Origin: Paenibacillus barcinonensis
GTDB lineage: Bacteria > Bacillota > Bacilli > Paenibacillales > Paenibacillaceae
NCBI RefSeq assembly: GCF_003217495.1
Contig: NZ_QJSW01000008.1
Coordinates: forward strand, 140,980-204,979
Length of the DNA stretch: 64,000 nt
Direction of reading: 5' to 3'
In this document: piece after piece, positions 18,401 through 27,167 of the stretch
Layout of the letters: each line of letters opens with the position of its first letter
Numbering within the stretch: the first letter of the stretch is position 1
Notes under the pieces: model-generated
Told to the model about the DNA's origin: nothing
The model's database searches: none
The model's input: the letters and a program-made list of their open reading frames with translations, nothing else
Translations under genes and position numbers: made by a program

Positions 18401-19046
18401 CCTGGTACAGATTCAGAATGGCCCCCGAATGGAATTCACTGACCTTGATCTTTCCCGGTTCTCCTTCAGCTTTAGGTCTTTCGGGGGTCACCGTAACCTG
18501 ATTAGAACCCAGGCTTACTACCTCATTGATTCTCTGATCAGCATAGTAGCCCTGACCAGCTGGTACATTTTTGAACAGCACTGTGCCATCGAGTTGTACT
18601 TCCCCTGCGATGGTGACCTGGATTCCGCTGGATTCATAGAGCCTCACTTCCGCTCCTGTGTAAACATTGCTGATCACTACTTGCTCTATACCACCTGATG
18701 CTTGAGGCTGACGCAGGCTGGAATTGACAAAGGTTGAACCTCCACTTACTTCCCCATTCACCGTTTGCGTCACATAGTACTGATCCTTGTGAGGAACAAC
18801 GGAATCAAACAGGTATGTGGGGCCTGCAACATTGTGCACAGTAGATATTGGCGCCCCGCCTGAGGCACGATAGAGGTTTAATGTTGCACCACTTTCAACG
18901 TTGGATACCTCAATGCTTTCCAGCTTGGAGGTAACCATCGGCGCAGCTGGAGCTGCAAGCACAACAGGCACTCTCCCCCACATCGTCATCACCAAGCTTA
19001 CAATCATGCAAATTGCAGTAAATCTCAAAATCAGCCTTCGGTCCAT
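15459..19046 (-). CDS. Large secreted repeat protein with Fn3 and SLH domains
   Basis: 1195 residues from the ATG at 19046, preferred because AAAAGGGAGAG lies just upstream; a GTG at 19067 adds seven residues. A signal peptide (ILRFTAICMIVSLVMTMWG, cleavage near LAA) leads into eight repeats of about 75 residues, each with a core such as IEVSNVESGATLNLY, alternating with YYVTQTVNGE-like strands (residues about 40-655). Then come one Fn3 domain (about 660-750), a Ser/Gly/Thr linker, a 220-residue domain of unknown type, and three SLH motifs at the C-terminus (FDDVVGHWAQNAVDDMASR, then YSDVPQNVWYAAAVGSAREY, then the last near ISSWAIKGAAQMVEAG). Likely an S-layer-anchored surface or adhesion protein. 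Confidence 0.85.
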   Translation of the reverse strand: MDRRLILRFTAICMIVSLVMTMWGRVPVVLAAPAAPMVTSKLESIEVSNVESGATLNLYRASGGAPISTVHNVAGPTYLFDSVVPHKDQYYVTQTVNGEVSGGSTFVNSSLRQPQASGGIEQVVISNVYTGAEVRLYESSGIQVTIAGEVQLDGTVLFKNVPAGQGYYADQRINEVVSLGSNQVTVTPERPKAEGEPGKIKVSEFHSGAILNLYQVNGGTLEATSPPVTDPTYTFESVVPRKSQYYVTQTFNNLESKNSDFTSSSLPQPQASVDGDSVKVSSIYPGAAVSLYKGDGSFVSNTPDVRLDDKATFSHLNRRTYYYVKQTINEVISESEAVYVEPNIPARPVAQGKLESIEVSGFTSGATLKLYQQSDNSLVSTSDAVTQSPYLFEHVEPKTGGYYVTQTVNGEQSENSEFVNSELRHLEASADSSSITISNVYPGAIVSLYKKDGGLVYSDTPNLQPPYKVIFTGLQKRTQYYAQQQINGVVSVTTSFIELSINTPGRPIAVKGTEYIDVSGFTSGAVLKLYEAETDTLKATSEPVTESTYRFENVIPDSREYYVTQTVNGEESNNSDFIGVDLRKPVGSVGIGYLDVDQVHPKATVSLYLTNGFLVSSSPPPQLDGKLRFDNLPAGSEYYVVQSVNGVISEATPWLMIPTVPHAPKNVKATTGNGQATIAFDIPRQDGGSPITEYEVTASPGNIQVKGTSSPITITGLTNGTSYTFTVKAINAVGSSLASTPSNAVIPALPSSGGGSDGSSGSGSTTGGTSSPSTQTTVSQGVNVLVNGVSEQIGFLTQTTKEGQVVSKVGVDPEKLKQKLAAEGPGALVTILVPSGADVLIGELDSSMIRDMQQSKAVLKLQTDFATYSLPVQQIPLQSLAQGLGGDKALQDMKLQVEMGKPSQAESDAVNRSLQQNQFTLQGVPVEFKVRVTYGDQSVDIHQFNTYVERTITLEKGKTPSGITTGVVVNPGGTVRHVPTRIVLRDGRYEAVINSLSNSTYALILNPVQFDDVVGHWAQNAVDDMASRKIIEGTDNGSFSPDKYMTRAELAVIITRALGIAPRALNSTYSDVPQNVWYAAAVGSAREYNLVQGYADGSYQPDRNVTREEAMLLLARAMELRTGPASMTEQQAWQIVADRGLEKGISSWAIKGAAQMVEAGIVTGRSKGNLAPDAFVTRAEVTQMVARLLAKIGLI

Positions 19047-19260
19047 AGCATCGCTCTCCCTTTTCACTTGTGTGTACCCCTGGACGACTTACGCACATAA
19101 CACTCCCGTATCGCACGATTTCGTCTGGAATATACTGCTATACTATCACAAAACATATTGTATCAGTTGATATAATTCGACTTTTTTCGCCATTTTTTTC
19201 TTCAAGAAGAGTCACACGAAAATCAAAACGAGAATGTTTGATATGTAGCCTGTTATATTG

Positions 19261-19463
19261 AGCTCTAACGATCTCAGGAGACGCTATTTGAAGGTTTTCT
19301 TCCACTTTGAAACTCTAACGATCCGAGGAAACGCTATTATTGTGAAATGCCCACTTTTTCCTGAGATATCAACTCTTTTCATCGGAATAGTGTCTCTCAT
19401 GATCGTTAGGTTTGAAATGTAGCGTTGAACGCCTACATAAGGTTTTCTGTGATCGTTAGAGCC
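19261..19463. repeat. 200-bp inverted-repeat element
   Basis: Four copies of a CTAACGATC-type motif: CTCTAACGATC at 19263 and 19313 in one direction, and GATCGTTAGG at 19401 and GATCGTTAGAG at 19451 in the other. The first pair is followed by GAG/GAAACGCTATT. The ends are inverted repeats, so the whole can fold into one long arm. It fills most of the 19047-19615 gap and encodes no plausible gene. Confidence 0.65.
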
Positions 19464-19501
19464 GATGCACACTTAACGGTTCTCACTCGCGGCGTACCAT
19501 C

Positions 19502-19535
19502 AAAAAAAGGATGCGAATTAATCGCATCCTTTTTT
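19502..19535. terminator. Bidirectional terminator
   Basis: GGATGCGA (19509-19516) pairs with TCGCATCC (19522-19529), flanked by seven A on the left and a run of T on the right. On the minus strand it ends the GH51 transcript. Confidence 0.9.
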
Positions 19536-19615
19536 GATTGCAATTCAACTGTATTGCTGCTAGTCTCAGCACACATTTGAGTGTACTCGGGATGCTTCAA
19601 GGATCTTGCCACCCC

Positions 19616-21181
<1,566 letters not shown>

Positions 21182-21299
21182 TCATATTTATATTAAAGTC
21201 TATAACACCACATATTTCAACCAAAAAATCAGAAAACATTATTCTTTTTCATGAATTTATGTTTAACTTAATTCTATAAATAAAATTGGAGGAACACCT

Positions 21300-22223
21300 G
21301 TGATTAGAGCAAATACCGACGCCGAATGGCTCCCACTATATGAAGCACTGGCAAGTGAAGTCCGTTTGCAGATTATCCGTCTTGTCGCGGAGACGCCAAT
21401 GAATGTGAAAGACCTTGCAGCCTCGCTGGGGCTAAGCAGTGCTATTGTCACCATGCATGTCCGCAAGCTTCAGGACGTTGGCATCATTCAATCCAAAATG
21501 GTTCGCAAGGACGGCGGCACGCATAAAATGAACAGCCTGGCTGTGGACTGGATTGGCATCTCCATGCCACAAGAGAGCGGCATCACGCGCAAGTTTCACG
21601 AGGTTTCCATTCCTGTCGGACATTACACCCATTTTGACGTGTATCCTACATGCGGCTTAGCTACCTCCACCCATGTAATCGGACAGTATGATGATGCTCG
21701 CTACTTTCTGGACCCCGACCGCATGCACGCCCACATCCTGTGGTTTGGCCATGGGTTTGTCGAATATAAAATTCCGAACTATATGCTGACCGGACAGCTG
21801 ATAGATGCTATTGAAATATCACTGGAGATTGGCTCAGAGGCCCCCTCAGTCAATCCCAACTGGCCCTCCGACATTACGTTCACACTGAACGGCATTCGGT
21901 TGGGTGAGTGGACCAGTCCGGGTGACTCCGGCAATGGACGTGGTATCTTCACACCTGACTGGTGGAGTGATATTGTCAATCAGTACGGCATGCTTAAAGT
22001 GCTACGTATAACTCATGAAGGCACCTTTATTGATGGACAGCATCTATCAAGCATTACACTCGCAGATATTCCCGTAGAACGCAATCAGTGGACCTTGCGG
22101 CTTTCTGTAGAAGAGGATGCCCGTCATGTAGGCGGTATGACGCTATACGGTGAGGGATTTGGCAACTACAATCAGGATATTTTATTCCGACTCTTCTATC
22201 ACGATGGCATTCCAGCCCTGTAA
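21300..22223 (+). CDS. ArsR-like winged-helix regulator with large C-terminal domain (paralogue, GH51 locus)
   Basis: 307 residues from a GTG with GGAGGAACACCT upstream. The domain plan is the same as that of the protein at 6629: winged helix (YEALASEVRLQIIRLV, LAASLGLSSAIVTMHVRKLQ), then the unnamed domain with YPTCGLATS, DDARYFLDP, EYKIPNYML, SPGDSGNGRG, DWWSDIVNQYGMLK and FGNYNQDILFRLFY. Conserved Cys, Asp-Trp-Trp and Asn-Gln-Tyr-Gly positions in both copies suggest a shared ligand. It is divergent from abfA, so a role in arabinan control is likely; an AraR-type repressor is not seen in this window. Confidence 0.75.
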   Translation: MIRANTDAEWLPLYEALASEVRLQIIRLVAETPMNVKDLAASLGLSSAIVTMHVRKLQDVGIIQSKMVRKDGGTHKMNSLAVDWIGISMPQESGITRKFHEVSIPVGHYTHFDVYPTCGLATSTHVIGQYDDARYFLDPDRMHAHILWFGHGFVEYKIPNYMLTGQLIDAIEISLEIGSEAPSVNPNWPSDITFTLNGIRLGEWTSPGDSGNGRGIFTPDWWSDIVNQYGMLKVLRITHEGTFIDGQHLSSITLADIPVERNQWTLRLSVEEDARHVGGMTLYGEGFGNYNQDILFRLFYHDGIPAL

Positions 22224-22237
22224 AAAGAAAGCACAAA

Positions 22238-22284
22238 AACACCTTTCATTTGCCCTTATTCCAGGGTAATGAAAGGTGTTTTTT
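22238..22284 (+). terminator. Rho-independent terminator
   Basis: AACACCTTTCATT (22238-22250) pairs with AATGAAAGGTGTT (22268-22280), with an inner CCCT/AGGG pair, followed by T residues. Ends the regulator transcript. Confidence 0.9.
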
Positions 22285-22381
22285 ATAATGCTATGAGCTT
22301 AGCAGCCCGCTTCATTCGGTTCGAGCTCTGCCATACATTCTCTCGTAGCAGACACCCAGCAGACAGGCCTGTGAGCTTGTC

Positions 22382-23224
22382 CTACAGCGCACTTCCGCCA
22401 TACAGGAAACGGTATTCCCAATGCTTGCCGGCAATATCACTAATCGTCACACCACCGCCAGCGTTGGAATATGTATGCAGTATTTTACCGTTACCCAGAT
22501 AAATACCCGTATGTGTGATCGTTTCCTTTGATTTGTTGATCCCTTTGTAAGCTGAAGCCGAGGTGCCTTTATAAGACATAAAGTACATCAGATCACCGCG
22601 CTTCAGGTTCTTCCAATGGGTCGTAACCTTACCTTTCTTCTTCACATACTCTCCTTGCTGGCGTGAATCAGCAGGAAGTGTGATGCCCAGTCCATCAATG
22701 AAAGCCCGACGTACAAAGCTGGAGCAGTCAAACACCGCCGTGCTATTGCGGTCCGCTGCGTACTTATAAGGCGTTCCCATATATTTCATGCCTGCCGCAA
22801 TTACCTTCTCTACGGCCGCATTCCCTTTGATTGCTGTACCATTATTTGCATTAGCAATGCTGGAACCTGAGTTGCTCGAGTCGCTAACGGTCCCCTTGTT
22901 CACTGTTGCTGCATCCTTACTGACCGGCTGTGTGTATTTGGAGGAGGATGAGATATAGCCTGTCCGATTAGCTGAATCTTTGATTTTATACCAATCTGAA
23001 CCGGATTGCTCCAGCACAGTTACCGTTTCTCCTTTGGAAACCATACGAATAACTTTTGCGGATGTCGTTGGTGAGATTCGAAGGTTTACACCCCAGATGA
23101 CTTGTGCTTTGGATTGATCTGCCGCTGCTGCGGATACCTGTCCTGTGAGTGCTGCCGTTGTTAGACTTCCCATCAGCATAGCTGCCGTTACACTTGCCGT
23201 AACAATGGTATTCTTCCAGTTCAT
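22382..23224 (-). CDS. Secreted NlpC/P60 peptidoglycan endopeptidase with SH3 domain
   Basis: 280 residues. Signal peptide (cleavage near VSAAA), then an SH3b domain (VIWGVNLRISPTTSAKVIRM ... YKIKDSANRTGYI, about residues 40-100), a Ser/Asn-rich linker, and an NlpC/P60 domain. The catalytic Cys is in FDCSSFVRRAF (about residue 166) and the catalytic His in ITHTGIYLGNG (about 236). Such enzymes cut the gamma-D-Glu-diaminopimelate bond in wall peptides during growth or separation. GGAGGG precedes the ATG by about 11 bases. It lies alone, convergent with the upstream regulator. Confidence 0.9.
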   Translation of the reverse strand: MNWKNTIVTASVTAAMLMGSLTTAALTGQVSAAAADQSKAQVIWGVNLRISPTTSAKVIRMVSKGETVTVLEQSGSDWYKIKDSANRTGYISSSSKYTQPVSKDAATVNKGTVSDSSNSGSSIANANNGTAIKGNAAVEKVIAAGMKYMGTPYKYAADRNSTAVFDCSSFVRRAFIDGLGITLPADSRQQGEYVKKKGKVTTHWKNLKRGDLMYFMSYKGTSASAYKGINKSKETITHTGIYLGNGKILHTYSNAGGGVTISDIAGKHWEYRFLYGGSAL

Positions 23225-23740
23225 GATGTCGTGTCCCTCCGGATGTTACAGAATTTTAACCAGGAAGGCATCCTTCCGGCTCGCCTTATTGTAAACGGGC
23301 ATTCCATAACGTTCATCAGCCCAAAGTCCTGCAAGGATTTAACCAGGCTTGAGCACATAGCATCAGGGAAAACGTTCTTTCACTGGAAAAATAGAACACA
23401 CACCACCCGGATTCAAAGGTTAAATTATTGTAACCAATTGATATACCTTAGATTTCTACGTTTCGGTCTAGCGCTCCTTCTGTCGCCCGGTTATGCAACC
23501 TGCGAACTAGATTTTAATATTTCACTTCAGCCCAATTGGAAAACATTACTACGTTTCATTTCACTTCTAACTGGAATATCTCCTTCACATTTGAAAATAT
23601 AAGTATTTTCATGCATGAAAAACCGGGGATTTCTCCCCGGCCTTCAGCTTGCTCATCTCCATAAAGATTGTAATCATGGGCCTGACGGTTCCCGTCCCCA
23701 ATTCCTGAAACCAGCACGGCACTTCATCATCTATTGCTGA
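23225..23740. other. Intergenic region between NlpC/P60 and GH48 genes
   Basis: Apart from the GH48 terminator at 23618-23640 I see no gene with a convincing ribosome site here. The NlpC/P60 promoter must lie in the right-hand part of 23225-23600, but I cannot name a clear -35/-10 pair. Confidence 0.4.
23618..23640 (-). terminator. Terminator of the GH48 gene
   Basis: CCGGGGA (23623-23629) pairs with TCCCCGG (23634-23640). On the minus strand the stem is followed by five T. It lies 100 bp past the GH48 stop codon. Confidence 0.85.
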
Positions 23741-26700
23741 TTATGGCTCCATTCCCCACACTTTCGCACCGTCCTGATACGCTGTCACTTTGGTCCAGGC
23801 ACCAAATGCAGTTTGAGTAGCATTGAAGGAATAGTCATTCGATTGATCAAAATTCGTCCAGTTGTTCTTTGAGAAACGGGTCTGGATGATGCCAGTCTCT
23901 GCACCGGCTGCCAAGCTGCCAGCCCCTGCGGAGAAACTAAGCTCCAGATACGTATCTGCCGTGCCCTTCGCCGGATTTACAGCGACAAAGCTGCCCTGCA
24001 CATTGGCACTGCCAAGCTGTGCATAGTCACACCAGAAGCTCATGTCCGCTGCGCTGTCCTTCGTGAAATAATAACGAACCTTCACCTTACTCAGATCAAT
24101 TGCCGTTGTACCTGTATTTTTCAGATTAAATTGCGGCGTAATTGCATTACCTGAAGCACTGGACCCTCCATTGCGATACTGCACTTCCAGCGTTCCCGTT
24201 GAGATCGGAGCAGCCATCGGTGTCAGCACAACGACGTTGGAGTTGGTCTGACCACTCGCATTGGTCGCAACAACTCTATAATTGTAGGCTGTGCCGTTCA
24301 CTGCCGTTGTATCGGTATAGGTTAATGCCGTCAAACCTGTTGCAAGGTTGGCATATGCCCCCGTGCCTGTCGAGCGCTGCACCGTATACGTTGCTGCTCC
24401 GGTCGAGGCCGTCCAGTTCAGCACAGCCTGTGCATCTCCAGCCATTCCACTCAGGGTAAATACACCCGGCACGGTCACGCCAGCCTGCGGTGTTGCCGTA
24501 ACCTGTGCTGATGGTGCAGATTCCCCAGCACTGTTGACTGCTGTAATTACATAATAATATGCTGTTCCATTCGTCAGTCCGGTGTCAGTAAAGGTAGAGC
24601 CTGTAACTCCAGTCGCTACGGAGGTGTAAGGACCACCGTTTACTGTTGCGCGTTTCACACTGTATGAAGTCGCTCCTGCAGCTGCATTCCAGCTCAACAC
24701 AACCTGCTTATCCCCGCCAGCAGCGGTTACCCCGGCAGGCGCGGCTGGCACCTGAACTCCTGGCGTGCTGCTGTCGCCAAGGAGTCGATCGAATTCACCA
24801 TAAGCGGTAGCCATATCGACCTGTGACCAGAAACGGTGATACGTAAAGGTCGGTGCACCATTTTCCCACTGCTTCGTGGTTGGGTTGTAAGATGTTTTGT
24901 ACTTGTTATCCAGATAAGCCCATGCCGGGTCTTGTTTGATCGCTGGACGCAGATCGGAATAGCCGATGTACACACCGTTTCCGCCTTTGGCCGGATCAGA
25001 AGGTACACCTGCTGTACCCGGAATGGTGTTTCCTTGACCAAACGTACCCGACCAGTTTGCAGGGAGATAGATCTCTTTCGCAAAGTAGCGGAAGTAATCC
25101 TTACGCTCCTCCTCTGTCACAATCCCCACACCATCATTGTAATCCCAAGCAGTATCCAGCAAGCTCTGAGCCAGGTCCTTCGCTTCCTGCCCTTTCGCGC
25201 TCAGCGTACCGTTCTCTGCTTCAGTTCCAGCGGCGAAGAACGTCAACGCTTTGATATAACTGCCCAGTACGCCGGTATCCTGCACCGGATCTTTGGTTAT
25301 GGCATGGAAGTTAGGGTTATTTGTGTAGGTGCTGAATCCATTCCATTTATCCGGCTGCCCTTGCCATTCCTGGCCACCTGGAATCCAGAACTCACCTGGA
25401 GCCGGTGTCGTTGCTACCTGAGCATTCGTTCCACCAAGAATCCGCTGCCCAGCCGCGTTTAAATAGTACCCTTGGGCATCCGTTACAGGACGCTCCCCGA
25501 CAAACACATAATCCTTCGTCCAGTCAACCCACTTCGTAATAACCTTCTTGGCCATCTGGAAATTCTCTGAAGTCAGGTCGCCGCTCTCTGCCAGGATATA
25601 ATACATTTCCGCTACACGCTCCAGCGGCCATGCCTGGAATCCAAACCACGTATTGGAGTCCGGGTCACGATATACAGGTGCTTCCTGATAGGCCATGTCA
25701 TAGAATGTGCTGACCCCTGCCGGATATGCTGCGTAGGAACCACCGATACTGTTTGTTGCCCCGCCGCCGACAGCACCTTCATGGGATTGCAGCCATGTGT
25801 AGAATTCCAGCTGGCGCTTCAGCGTAGCATTCCAGTCCGCTTTTGCTGTAGGTGAATCCGGGATCAGACCTCCTGCCGGATCAGACAATGCATAAGCTGC
25901 AACCGGGTTTTGATAAGCCTGGTGAGTATGGCTCGCTCCGATACGCCAAGCCCAGTCTCCACCTTGGCCCAGACCACCGCCCCATGACGTGTACCAAGCC
26001 ATCAGATACATGTTGGAATCCTTGCCAGTACCCGGCGTAGGTGTACCATTTTTAGCACTTCCAACCTTCTGGAAATACTTATCGTACATGCCATACCGCA
26101 GAAAATCGCCCATCTTTTTCGCTTTATCCAGATACTCCGAATTGTTGTAGCCCATCTCTTTTGCCCAATACAGCACTTGAACTGCACGTGCATCTGCATC
26201 CGTTGCGTTCGTATAACGCCACTGTGCTGATGGTGCCTGGCTTTCCTTCGTAAACAAGCTCATGAAACCTTCCCCTGCTTTTCCGAAGGACTTATCATCC
26301 TGTGACGGATGAGGGATTGCTTCCCACACCGACTCCTGCTCACCGCGCTGGAATGTATTCACATATGTTGACGTATGGGAAGGATTCAGCAGATTGCCGT
26401 ACCCATACCAGTTATCCACGTCAATCAGCCAGTGCATCAGATACGTCTGGTTGTTGCCATAGGTTGCCTTGAGCTCGGCATCTAACGGGTCCTTCCCTGC
26501 CGCATATTGACCATTGAGATTGGATGGATATTGATCAGGGAATGGTTTCTCCGCTGCATAGGTTGCAGGACTGTTCGGATTGTACTTGCTCATTGTTGGC
26601 TGTTCTTCATTACCGTCGCCTTCATTGACCGGGATAATATACTTCTCCATGTTATCCCAGGCTGCTTCAAGTTTAGACCAGTCTCCCGTGTAGTGACCAT

Positions 26701-27016
26701 ACATCGTTTCAAGCCATAACCAGTAGCTGTATGCTTCTGAAGTAGACATATGTCCGTAATCCGGGGCCTCACTCAGCAGCGTTTCAATGGAGTGATACGG
26801 AATCCCTTCGGCAGAGAAGTACCCGTTCGCCGGGTCCTTCAACTGTGCATATAATTGCAGAAAGCGTGCTTCGTTAATGCCATCTGCCTGAATTTCAATC
26901 GCCTGATCGGAAGCATGCGCCGTTTGAGAGCCGGTCCAGAGTCCCGTGTAACCGGTCAGCATAACAGTTCCCGCCAGCATGGCAGTTAAACTCTTTTTTG
27001 CAGCTGTTTTCAACAT
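23741..27016 (-). CDS. Secreted GH48 cellobiohydrolase with Fn3-Fn3-CBM3
   Basis: Processive exocellulase acting from the reducing end of cellulose. The start at 27016 (MLKTAAKKSLTAMLAG) follows GGGAGGTATATATTC and gives 1091 residues with a signal peptide ending near AHA. The GH48 domain fills about 35-750: FLQLYAQLKDPANGYFS, PDYGHMSTSEAYSYWLWLE and YQEAPVYRDPDSNTWFGFQ are typical. Two Fn3 modules (about 755-930) and a cellulose-binding CBM3 (GTLEVQYRNGG ... VWGMEP) follow. The gene lies 151 bp downstream of GH9 in the same direction, the classic synergistic exo/endo pair. Confidence 0.95.
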   Translation of the reverse strand: MLKTAAKKSLTAMLAGTVMLTGYTGLWTGSQTAHASDQAIEIQADGINEARFLQLYAQLKDPANGYFSAEGIPYHSIETLLSEAPDYGHMSTSEAYSYWLWLETMYGHYTGDWSKLEAAWDNMEKYIIPVNEGDGNEEQPTMSKYNPNSPATYAAEKPFPDQYPSNLNGQYAAGKDPLDAELKATYGNNQTYLMHWLIDVDNWYGYGNLLNPSHTSTYVNTFQRGEQESVWEAIPHPSQDDKSFGKAGEGFMSLFTKESQAPSAQWRYTNATDADARAVQVLYWAKEMGYNNSEYLDKAKKMGDFLRYGMYDKYFQKVGSAKNGTPTPGTGKDSNMYLMAWYTSWGGGLGQGGDWAWRIGASHTHQAYQNPVAAYALSDPAGGLIPDSPTAKADWNATLKRQLEFYTWLQSHEGAVGGGATNSIGGSYAAYPAGVSTFYDMAYQEAPVYRDPDSNTWFGFQAWPLERVAEMYYILAESGDLTSENFQMAKKVITKWVDWTKDYVFVGERPVTDAQGYYLNAAGQRILGGTNAQVATTPAPGEFWIPGGQEWQGQPDKWNGFSTYTNNPNFHAITKDPVQDTGVLGSYIKALTFFAAGTEAENGTLSAKGQEAKDLAQSLLDTAWDYNDGVGIVTEEERKDYFRYFAKEIYLPANWSGTFGQGNTIPGTAGVPSDPAKGGNGVYIGYSDLRPAIKQDPAWAYLDNKYKTSYNPTTKQWENGAPTFTYHRFWSQVDMATAYGEFDRLLGDSSTPGVQVPAAPAGVTAAGGDKQVVLSWNAAAGATSYSVKRATVNGGPYTSVATGVTGSTFTDTGLTNGTAYYYVITAVNSAGESAPSAQVTATPQAGVTVPGVFTLSGMAGDAQAVLNWTASTGAATYTVQRSTGTGAYANLATGLTALTYTDTTAVNGTAYNYRVVATNASGQTNSNVVVLTPMAAPISTGTLEVQYRNGGSSASGNAITPQFNLKNTGTTAIDLSKVKVRYYFTKDSAADMSFWCDYAQLGSANVQGSFVAVNPAKGTADTYLELSFSAGAGSLAAGAETGIIQTRFSKNNWTNFDQSNDYSFNATQTAFGAWTKVTAYQDGAKVWGMEP

Positions 27017-27125
27017 GAATATATACCTCCCTGGAATAGTGAAAAATAATATCAATGCTGGTCGTCTGTTCTTTTGATTGCTCCACCTTTGAGCTATTCA
27101 ATTTTGAAATATTGTTCAGCCTTTC

Positions 27126-27155
27126 GCACCTGCACCTGCACCTGCACTTGCACCT
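27126..27155. repeat. Hexanucleotide tandem repeat
   Basis: GCACCT is repeated about five times with one substitution, in the 151-bp gap between the GH9 and GH48 genes, just past the GH9 stop. No function is apparent. Confidence 0.7.
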
Positions 27156-27167
27156 GTATGCATTGGT

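Noticed and set aside
19284-19472. 62-codon minus-strand frame
   Set aside because: Lies entirely within the 200-bp inverted-repeat element and has no ribosome site.
23231-23602. 123-codon plus-strand frame
   Set aside because: No ribosome site, protein composition unlike the neighbours, and it covers the NlpC/P60 promoter region.
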